From: Torreya grandis
Lineage: Eukaryota; Streptophyta; Pinopsida; Cupressales; Taxaceae
NCBI GenBank assembly: GCA_037957365.1
Contig: JARHVA010008366.1
Coordinates: 35,001-99,000, forward strand
DNA: 64,000 nucleotides
Direction of reading: 5' to 3'
Below, piece by piece: positions 54,850-64,000 of this stretch. Position 1 is the first letter of the stretch, and each line of letters starts with the position of its first letter. Under the pieces are notes generated by a model that did no database searches, had not been told where the DNA came from, and worked only from the letters and a program-made list of their open reading frames with translations. The position numbers and the translations under genes were made by a program.

Positions 54850-55334
54850 AAAAAATGTAGAGTGACTACCATCTTATGGACTTATTATTTTTTTATAAAA
54901 TCCATTCCTTATGAATATTCTAATGAGTTGAATAGTAACCAAACACGCATGATTAATAATACAAATTATATACATGAAGAATCCAATAGTGAAGGATTGG
55001 ATTATGATTATGGATATAAATATAATGATGAAAAAAATATGTTTAATATGATAGTGAATACTATAGTGAAGAAGAAAATAAATCCACTAATGAAGAAATA
55101 AAATACTCTCCTTTTCCTAATTCTTCTTTTCCTTTTTCAAATCATAAAATAGAACAAGACAAGAAAGATAATGATGAGCATATGCATTTTTATAGCACAC
55201 CTTATGAAATAAAAGTGAATATTCTCTTCCTAATACACCTCATTTATCTTTAAAATTTACAATTATATTTCTTCTCATAAATTAATATAAATATCAAAGG
55301 CATAAGCCTTACATAGAAATGAGAAATGAGTTTA

Positions 55335-55337
<3 letters not shown>

Positions 55338-55371
<34 letters not shown>
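55338..55371. repeat. (TA)n microsatellite
   Basis: A pure TA run of 34 bp at the left edge of the 48-bp tandem repeat. Confidence 0.95.
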
Positions 55372-55372
<1 letters not shown>

Positions 55373-55373
<1 letters not shown>

Positions 55374-55810
55374 TCTATCTTAAAAAATGGAAAATGAATG
55401 TGAATAAATTGAAATTAATTATATTTTTTAAAATATCAAATGAATGTGAAGAAAATGAGATTCCTTCTCTCTTTAGAAATGGAAAATGGACATGAAAAAA
55501 GTGAAATTCCTTCTCTCTATTTAGATTTTACAAATGAATGTGAATAAAGTGATATTACTTCTCTCTCTTTAGAAATGTAAAATGAAAGTGAAGAAAGTGA
55601 AATTATTTATCTCTTTATAAATGGAAAATGAATGTGAATAAAGTGAAATTCCTTTTCTCTATTTAGAAATGATAAACTAATATGAAGAAATTGAAATTCA
55701 TTTTCTCTCTCTAGAAGTGCCAAAAGAATGTGAAATAAATTATTTTTATCTAAAAATGGAAACTTAATGTGAAGAATGTAAAATCCCTTATATACATTTA
55801 AAAATGATAA
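55373..55810 (+). repeat. 48-bp (16-codon) coding tandem repeat in a gag remnant
   Basis: The TTCCTTCTCTCT-type block starts at 55461, 55507, 55555, 55603, 55649, 55697, about 55739 and about 55784, so the period is 46-48 bp. The plus strand translates to variants of a 16-residue unit such as LEMENGHEKSEIPSLY and NESEESEI. The period is a multiple of three and the unit is acidic, so it was probably amplified within a coding sequence. The 91-codon minus-strand frame over the zone (55607-55882) is the antisense shadow. Confidence 0.75.
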
Positions 55811-57640
55811 ATGATACAAACACGTGAATATTTTTATATTATATTGAAATACAATGTCAAAAGACCCCTCCAAATGAGCCATTTATTGAGACAAAATGTG
55901 ATGATAATGTAATAATATGCAATGATACATAATAAAAATGTGAATATATGGAATATGGTGTTACACATGAGTGTGATGACCTTTCTCAGCCCATTTCTAG
56001 TATAGAAAACTATTTTCTTATCCTCCTTTACCCATTCATAATAGTGTATCTATGGAAACTTAGAATAAGAGGATCTAACCATTGAATGAAACTTCTAAAT
56101 ATATCAATATTCCTTATCAAGAATTAATCTACTTAATTCATGCTATGGGTGTATCGAAACACAAACTTCATCACATAACCCTAGAAATAAAAATAAACCA
56201 TGCTTAGGTTTAATTTAATGATTCATATGGAAAACTAATTATGCAGAACATTATAAATTCAACATTTACTTAAAACTTCTTAATGTCTAAATTTCACATA
56301 TATGATGGAAGTAGTGATCCTTATCTACATCTGAGAGATTTTAGGTCCTCCATGGACATATATGATGGTAGTTGTATTTTACTAAAATTGTTTGTAAATA
56401 TTTTAACTAGAAATTTTTTAGATTAGTGTCACTCTTTGCCTAGAGGGTCTTTAAAATCCTATCTTGAGTTAGAAGAGATGTGATACATTTAAAATAAGTG
56501 AAAAATAATTACATATGAACACTTATATTATCTCTATCAAGAAAAATTATAGACAATTTGTGATTACATTTTATGATTCAAGACTTGTATGTACCAATTA
56601 ATATATCAACTAATAGATTTTTGACACACAATCAAAATTTGTATAGGTCTCATTCATCCTCTCAAGGTAGATATTTTTAACACTTCTTGTTACAATAATC
56701 TTGAATTATAAGACAATTTTAAACCTAATACAAATCCCAAGAAGGCACATGAATATATTATGATAAAAATAAGTTTCACATAATGAAGCTAATGTAATTA
56801 TTACACCTCTTAAGGAAAATACTCCAATAATAGAAAACCAAGTTAAGGTTATAAATAAAATGAAATAATCAATTTACAAAGCAATACCCAAAGTGAATAA
56901 TCCTATTTTAAATAAATGAAAACCACTAATATTTTAAGTTTTTAAATATTTACCACATGATAGTTTACAAAAAGCATTGGATAAGAAGCTAATCACTTTT
57001 CATCCTAATTATTATCATCCTCCACAACATCTTGAGATATTTAAGGGAAAACCATTTTATATTTATCATGGAATTAATGGGTACTAGAAAATTTGTTGTT
57101 ATCGATAATGATATAAGATTGCACAACTTTTGATAGATCTGTTATTACATTTGTAAATTTTGACATTTTGTCAACAAGGTCCACATCTAAATCTACTTAT
57201 ACTACTCATTCAATGAAGATCGATACTTCTTAAGTGTTCTTATAATGGAACTAATGGTTCACCAAAATTTTATGGATGATGTTTCTAGGAGAATATATTA
57301 TTCTAGTTCACATTTTAATATGATTGATGTATCCTAGTATATTCTAACTATGGAATGAGTGGTCATTTGGTCTCTTATTAAAAAAGAACCTAGAGAAAGA
57401 AAAGTTACCAAAAATAAAGCACAATATAATGTAGACACAATTACATGTCCTTCTAAATAATATGTATACCTAAAGTGAATCAAGAATATATGAATCAAAG
57501 GAAAGTGTAAGTTAACAACATCTCACAACATCAATAGAAAATGAAATTCACTCGATTCATTCCACCAGAGGAATAATAATTAGCTTCACAAGAGTATACT
57601 AGCTTATTTATATCGAATAGGTGGTGGAATCATTATTGAG

Positions 57641-58032
57641 CATCATGGATAACACAGTAATAAATATTTAGGTAGGATCCATTTCATTAGCCACATTTTT
57701 ATTAGTTATATATAGTAATGGGGTCTTTGAAATGTTGTTAGGATGCCCATGGCTATAGAGACTTTATGAAGATCCATCCACAATACACTGATGACTAAAG
57801 TAAGTATATTGATAAAAAGTGATTATAATTATAGGAGTATGGTATAATTATCCCAATCAATAAATGACATCTCCTTATCCACCCCTAATAATATTGTGAT
57901 TAGTTAACATACATATATAATATCAATATTTAGAGATAGATGGTAGACATATTTGAGATTATTATTTAGAAAAAAAATGATACACATATTCAAAATAAAC
58001 ATACAAGATCAAAATTTACACACATATAAGAT

Positions 58033-58082
<50 letters not shown>

Positions 58083-58439
58083 TCCACATAGAATACATCA
58101 TAAAGTTACTTAGAAACCACTGAGGGCACTATCTTTTACAACACATACTCAGTTAGCATTGTAGTTATTTTAATGTGTTCCAAAATAAACACAAGTAGTG
58201 AGATATCATCCTTTTACATAATGGATACCATATATTATTCATAATTATGCAACCAATCATTATACCCCAACTTTTATGAGCATTGAGCATGATAGATATG
58301 ATACATCATGTGAATTTATATCATATTTTGACCCATCCCTAGTTGATACATCCCATCCATGATAGAGTATCAATACAACACCTAATACAAGAGCTTATCA
58401 TGGTCCTTCCCATGAGTGAATCATTTTTTAGTTCTTCAA
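57641..58439. other. Unassigned AT-rich DNA with an (AT)n tract at 58035-58078
   Basis: No coding content recognised. A pure AT microsatellite of 44 bp lies at 58035-58078. The stretch links the gag remnant to the repeat family on the right. Confidence 0.5.
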
Positions 58440-60480
58440 AATTCAAAATATTTCAAAAAATACAAAAAAAATCATATAATAAAAAATTAAAAAACATTGA
58501 AATATTTCAAAAAATCCAAAATCACAACTTGAGCATGACATGATGATTAGTTTAATTTTTTTAATATGTTATTTATCACATGTTCTAGTAGATGACATAT
58601 TATTTACTCACACATATTCATTCCATGATATCTAAGTGCTATGTAAGAGGTATAGGTTACACATGGAGATACAGATGTGGGTTCTCCCTCTACCTAGTGG
58701 CTACATTGGGTGTATATTATTATACATGTTTCATTATTAGTTGACATGTTTCACTATTATAGTTAATATATTTTTATGACCTTTATATCATGATGAGCCA
58801 CCTATATTTCCTACACATGCCTTTATATTTACCTAATTCTTAAATACTAATACACAATATGCCATTTTAATGTGACATGAAATTGATACATATAGATGGT
58901 GTAGATTAGTCTATTTTTATATGCTCCATTGATTTTATTACTCTTTTACATGATAGATTGCTTTGTTTGTGGCCTTTGGGATTTATTGATGTGACATCTA
59001 ATTATGTCCCTTATTTTCAAAAATATTATGTCCTCATGCATGTGGAATTTAAACTTCATTGTTGTGACATCTTATGTCCCTTATATGTGGATCCTTTTTC
59101 ATATGTGGGACAAATAAAACTTGTGTTTGTTGAGAATTATGACATTGAGGAGGGTCATGATATATAACATTCATTATCATTATGTATTCTTATTTAGAGA
59201 TAATTATACTACATGATTCATTGATATACCTATCTCAATATGACACTTGCATGCCCTGCATTCCATGTGTTACATATATACCTTGATTGATACATACATT
59301 ATTATGATGAGATATTACCCACATGATTAATTGATATTACATGATACTATATTTACATAGGGTATAATATAGTTAATTATTTCAAGATGAGAAACTTACA
59401 TGATACATATCTTATTCAAAAATGAGGAAATTATAGTGGGTTTGTATTAGAGACATAAGCCTTGATGAAGATAAAATTATACAAGGGCATAAGGTTTCAC
59501 ATATTTCAAAGATTCATAGGTCATAATGTTTATAATACATGGAAAACATTGGCACATTGATATATAGTACATGTGTGTATGCATGGTTATATGCATAAAT
59601 ATTTATAAGATTTTTTTTTTTTTTTAGATTGACACATTCACATACATTTGGGATACAAGTGCTTAAATTTAGCATAAAAATTTAGGGGGCATGATCCAAG
59701 TTCATGCACATACATAGTATACCTATATTTGAATGGAAAATGGTTTTCATTCCACTTCACACTCACCAAAACCTACATAGATGATCAAGGCATGAAAAAT
59801 GTTCATTCCTCTATGATCATGATTTATTTTTTTTAGATTTTTTATAATTGATCAAACTATAGAAAGACATTACATTTTAATATACAAGCCATTTGCAGCA
59901 GTTGATTCATTTTTTGAGTGAACATTTCCTTATCAGTATTCTCATTTAAAATGTAATGTTTATTTTTTATTTGAAACTAGCTTCATGGTTCTATATATAT
60001 TTTTCATTCATTGTTATTTGGGTTAGTAAATTGGGTACTTTTCCCCACATTCATGAGGGGTGTTTTATATTGCCTTCCCAAATTAGGATCCTACATAACT
60101 ACATAATTTTGGGGCATGACCATCCTAAATTTGCAATGATTTATTGAATAAGCATAATCTCAAAAATGATAAAAAGGAAACATGTTTTTCATCAACATAT
60201 AGGTGTAATCTAACCCTTAATACTTTCAATTTACCTATTTCAATTTTCACATATGGACATTGAGTAAAGATTCATTTTTAGGGTTACATGGAGAAAATAT
60301 ATTTCAAAGTCCTCTCTTGTAGATACTAAAATATGATTTATGTTTTAATATAGTATTATATACTTGGAAAATATCCATCATGGTTATACCTTTCAGTTAT
60401 AGACTTGCCCTTTGGTGAAAGGTTCACATTCACTATTTATTTTTTCTTAAATTTATTATATCTTAGTTCTACCACTATTA
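58440..60480 (+). repeat. Diverged repeat copy A (probable 3' end and LTR of the gag-bearing family)
   Basis: It begins with an A-rich block of AAAATATTTCAAAAAAT phrases. GTTCTAGTAGATGACATATTATTT (58580-58605) and CCCTCTACCTAGTGGC (58687) follow, then ATGTCCCTTATTTTC blocks (59000-59080), a G-rich tract TTTAGGGGGCATGA (59678), and CATCAACATATAGGTGTAATC (60190) and ATACCTTTCAGTTATAGAC (60385). Block order matches 61790-64000 (direct) and 1-1965 (inverted). The G-rich tract resembles a polypurine tract, in which case an LTR would start near 59690. The frame at 58958-59167 is not supported as a gene. Confidence 0.6.
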
Positions 60481-61789
60481 TTGTGATTATTGAGCCTTCT
60501 ATACTATTAAAAAATCTCTAAACCTAATTATTATCCTTCACTACCAGTTTTGGACTTGTACCTATTTTACAACTTCCTTGACACTTGTGTCCCAAATAGA
60601 TACTTACACTGACACAAGTGTCCACATTTCCTACAAAGTGTCCAATGCCCATTAATTCATGTAATTTGAAAATAAAACATATCCTAATAGTTATCCCAAG
60701 TGATTTAGTGTGAGATATTTCCAAAAGGGATTGGTATATATGCAAGACTAACCCTTATTCATTCCTCATCAAACAATCACCTAGAAATCACATACAACTC
60801 ACATATAGAGATATTAAGGAGCATTCAATTGAGAAAAACTTAGCTATTCATCCCTATTTCCATATCATTCATAGAAGCAATACTTCCACAGAACTAAATC
60901 ATTCAAAGAATAACCTATGAGCCATATTTTATAAGTTAGAAGTTAAGTCATTACATGCCATTTCTTATCACATGTTGTATCTGTATACACACAAAATACA
61001 ACACATAGGTGATAAATACATAAATCTAATGCCCTCTTTAGATAATTAGTTATGTAGGCAATGCCCATTGACTGAGGGGTCTTTGGGAAAGTTCAACACT
61101 ATGAGTCCATTAAACCATTTTTCCCATAGTCACTCTATGGGTGAGGAAGATAGAGTTTGATAATTTGAAAAAGAGTGGTATCATGTGCATGAAATTTGTA
61201 TAAATCATAAGAAAGGTGATATAAAACCTAGAAGGCCCAAATTGGTCACATCCACATCCAGGTAGTATTCTATATTGGACACCTACATCATAGTTAACAC
61301 TTGCATCGATGCAAGCATTCAAGGGCCAAAAGAATAGTATTCCTATAATCTAATAAATTTTATAAGATCACCTTTTATTCCACCTCCATCTTGTTCTAAA
61401 TCAGACCTGTATGAGCACTACAAAATAACGAAGTACTAATTGTTCCCTTTTATTGTAATATCTATCAATAATTATACTTTACTATTTTTTAGCAATCTCA
61501 ATTTTATAACTTTAAAATATTATTCATCTAAGTTTATATTAATTAACTTGTTCATTAGATTAGTTCACCATCCTGGTGTAAAATCTAATCTAACACCTCT
61601 TAATGATAGATAATCCCTTTATCTAAATTTAGGATTAAAAATTTGGTGAACCTGATGTGATATTACACCCATACATGCTCATTAGTAGCACCACTATTTA
61701 GATATACCATATCTAATGTTCATAGCACTTCCATATTATCATCCCTTAAATAGGATCATTAGTTAAAATATTCCTAAAAAATTATTATA
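60481..61789. other. Unassigned AT-rich DNA between repeat copies A and B
   Basis: No coding content or clear repeat. If the flanking copies are LTR-containing, this could be the rest of an LTR or a further insertion. Confidence 0.4.
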
Positions 61790-64000
61790 AAAATACCAAA
61801 AATATTCAAAAAATTCTAAAATTCCAAAAAATTTCAACAGGTTCCAAGTTGTAATATTTATTAGACATATGTTTTTTGATCCATGTTAGTAGATAGTATA
61901 TTATTCTTTCCTATTTACATATGTTCAAAATTCATTTGAGTTTGATACAAAAATACCTAGGTATGATATATCCACATACAAATGTTGGGATTTCCCTCTA
62001 TTCACATCCTAAGTATGTTTGGGGAATCTAATTATTTGATTATGATACACCTAAGTTACATTATTACTATATCACTTTCCATCATCATGTTTGATAATAT
62101 TTATATAATTACACATGTATATATACATGCTTATATCTTTCATAGTGTACTTGATATGTCATGTACTTATATTTGCTTTCACACACATATATTTAATAAC
62201 TAGTATACTATGCTCATGTTGGTTTCCTATTCTCTTTTCTTATGATTACCTTGCATTGTATTTCTTATTTTAAGAATTTGAATATGATTGATTGAATATT
62301 CTCATGTGCCATGATTTCCTATTGTGACACTTGAATGTGTCATTTTTGTTATATTTGGACATTTAAATATATCATTTTATGCCTTGTAGATATTTGACTA
62401 AGTCATGTCACTTAGATTTTGTGGCATTTGAACATTCCCCTCATATGAGGTCAATTTGGACCATTTCTTATTGATTTTATTTTGAGTGCTTTATGTGTGT
62501 ACTTAATTACTTTATGAGCTTGTATTGTTACTCTATAGACATTACCTTGACCTACATCATGAATCTTAGGACTTGATGTGATCACATAACTATGTGGCTA
62601 ACTACTATATCTACCTAAACATGTTACTTGTATATTTTACATGATCTATACACAACTTATACACTTATATTTTTAATTTAAGGTAACTACCAGATTCTAC
62701 TTACCCTCACCTTAAAAAAGGGGCATATCAATGGGGGAATTCCATACAAGCATGGATTCTAAATTTTCAAAGTCTAAGATTATAGTGGGGGCATGTAAAA
62801 AAGGCATGACCTGTACACTTATTTAGTACTGAACATAACCATATTATAGGGGGCATGTTATAGAAATATGTTCTCTACATTTACACTAGTTCTCAAATTA
62901 TCTAGATTATAGTGGGGGCATGTTATGGAAACATGTTATCCACATTTACACTAGGTCTTAGATTATCTGTATTATAGTGGGGGAATGTTATGTAAACATG
63001 ATCTCCACACTTGCACCAATTTAAAATTCACCTTATTTCATAGTACATGATTCAGATACACATTTGTGGCAACATTCTATATATTAATAATGTTACTATA
63101 ACTAGATTTTAGTTTGATACATATATGAGGTGCATATGCCATAGAAAGAACACCTAAAATTACAAAATAAAATTAATTTCCATATTTAAAATACTATTAT
63201 GAACTATTATTGAGCCAATATAATATAGTATTTGGTTCACATTTAGAAGGTTGAGTTGATTAAAATGATTAACATTAATAATATAATGAGTTAGACTTGA
63301 TTAAATCATCTAACTTTACTATACTTATAGGTTGGATTTGATTAAATCATCCACCCTCATTAGATATATATTATGAGTTAATAAAATTTCTCACAATTTC
63401 TAGATCATGCACATATTTGGGTTGTATTATTGAGATAAAAAAATCAATGGATGTGTTGTAACTCATGTTTACATGAACGTTGGGGTCATGTGTCCTATAA
63501 TATCCATATATATGCACTTTTAGGTTCAAATCTGTTCTAATTTTAGATCCAATGCTTCATAATGAGGCATCTATTAAAATAAAATTTCCAAAAGTCAAGA
63601 TAGTTGCATCAACACATAGGTGTACTCCTAACCTTGCTTTTCTAATTTTAAACATTTAAAATAATTTCATTCTCAAATTTTATGCACTTATTATATAATA
63701 TAACATGATCTTTTTTGTAGGTCAATCACTAGAAAAACACTCAAGATGGGCTCACACAAAGACAAAGTATGCTACACACACCTAGGTATGCATTTATTTA
63801 TTTTAAACTAGTAATTTAATTACTAGATTAAAGGGGATAAATGTTAATACTGAAATCTATTTTATGTAGTAATCTAGTCTTGTACACTTTATAGATGTAA
63901 ATCATGGCTATACCTTTTAGTTATATACCTAACCACATTTGAAAGGTGCATGTTCATTATCTCTTTGTGCCTAAATTAATTATATTTCACTCTAGCCACT
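61790..64000 (+). repeat. Diverged repeat copy B, cut by the window end
   Basis: It has the same block order as copy A: ATATTCAAAAAATTC A-rich zone (61800), GTTAGTAGATAGTATATTATT (61885), GGGATTTCCCTCTATTCAC (61987), G-rich tracts (62787-62983), CATCAACACATAGGTGTAC (63608) and ATACCTTTTAGTTATATAC (63912). The offset from copy A is about 3.35 kb at the start and 3.53 kb at the end, so indels separate them. Confidence 0.6.
62770..63035 (+). repeat. 65-bp tandem array, each unit carrying a tract like a polypurine tract
   Basis: GGGGG-plus-CATG/AATG blocks start at 62787, 62849, 62914 and 62979 (spacing 62, 65, 65). Each unit reads TTATAGTGGGGGCATGTTAT, then ACATG(A/T)TNTCCACA, ACACTAG and TTAGATTATCT. 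Copy A has only one such tract (59678). The 3' untranslated regions of plant Ty3 elements of the Tat group are known sites of tandem-repeat birth. Confidence 0.75.

Larger units (their letters stand above)
54862..57640 (+). pseudogene. gag: Ty3-type gag remnant without visible pol, broken
   Basis: An acidic N-terminal frame lies at 54862-55101 (HEESNSEGLDYDYGYKYND). It is followed by a tandemly repeated Glu/Ser-rich zone (55373-55810) and a decayed gag core at 56285-56560, whose frames read DGSSDPYLHLRDFRSSMDIY, CHSLPRGSLKSYLELEEM and NTYIISIKKNYRQF. This is the pattern of plant Ty3 gag capsid domains. At about 56965-57130 a LQKALDKKLITFHPNYYHPP and IYHGI.GY-like zone resembles the knuckle region of Tat-type gag, but Cys residues are lost. 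No protease, RT or integrase could be found before the repeat at 58440, so it may be a gag-only derivative or a deletion remnant. Confidence 0.62.

Noticed and set aside
55607..55882. Minus-strand frame with repeated Phe/His/Ile units.
   Set aside because: Antisense shadow of the 48-bp repeat; the plus strand gives the acidic unit that continues the gag context.
62770..63035. CRISPR-like appearance of the 65-bp tandem array.
   Set aside because: There are no unique spacers between conserved short repeats; whole units are repeated, in a plant nuclear context.

Overview
This is 64 kb of nuclear DNA from a plant, very probably one with a large, repeat-filled genome. A gymnosperm such as a conifer would fit, but the sequence does not settle the species. 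The evidence is plant-type Ty3/gypsy elements of the Tat/Ogre and Athila kinds, plant L1-type LINEs carrying an RNase H, low GC, very few CpG sites and no compact host genes. No intact protein-coding gene, rRNA, tRNA or CRISPR array was seen. Every recognisable coding stretch is a mutated transposon remnant, and most premature stops are TAG.

The centre of the window (7654-43106) is a nested set of mobile elements. The outer one is a minus-strand Tat/Ogre-type Ty3 element, about 15.8 kb once its insertions are subtracted. It has 1.2-kb LTRs at 7654-8850 and 41909-43106 and carries gag, protease, RT, two RNase H domains and integrase. A complete plus-strand LINE (10371-16136) with a 25-bp target-site duplication sits in its 3' untranslated part. 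A plus-strand Athila-like Ty3 element (20421-34251, 13.8 kb) cuts its RT domain; the Athila element has LTRs at both ends, a 5-bp target-site duplication, a decayed tRNA-Asp-type primer site and an unusual unrecognised ORF between integrase and the 3' LTR.

Immediately right of the Tat element (43107-45499) lies a head-to-head copy of its 3' end and LTR, followed by a 120-bp piece of a further LTR. This is a complex rearrangement.

The region 45500-54850 is mostly unassigned AT-rich DNA with satellite-like repeats and a 5'-truncated minus-strand LINE (about 51050-52745). From 54860 rightwards there are remnants of another Ty3-type gag with a 48-bp coding tandem repeat, then two diverged direct copies of a repeat family of 2 kb or more. 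One of these copies carries a 65-bp tandem array built on a G-rich tract like a polypurine tract. The first 2 kb of the window is an inverted copy of the same family. Three long (TG)n microsatellites (112-161 bp) and two (AT)n tracts punctuate the window; two of the (TG)n arrays lie inside one LTR only.
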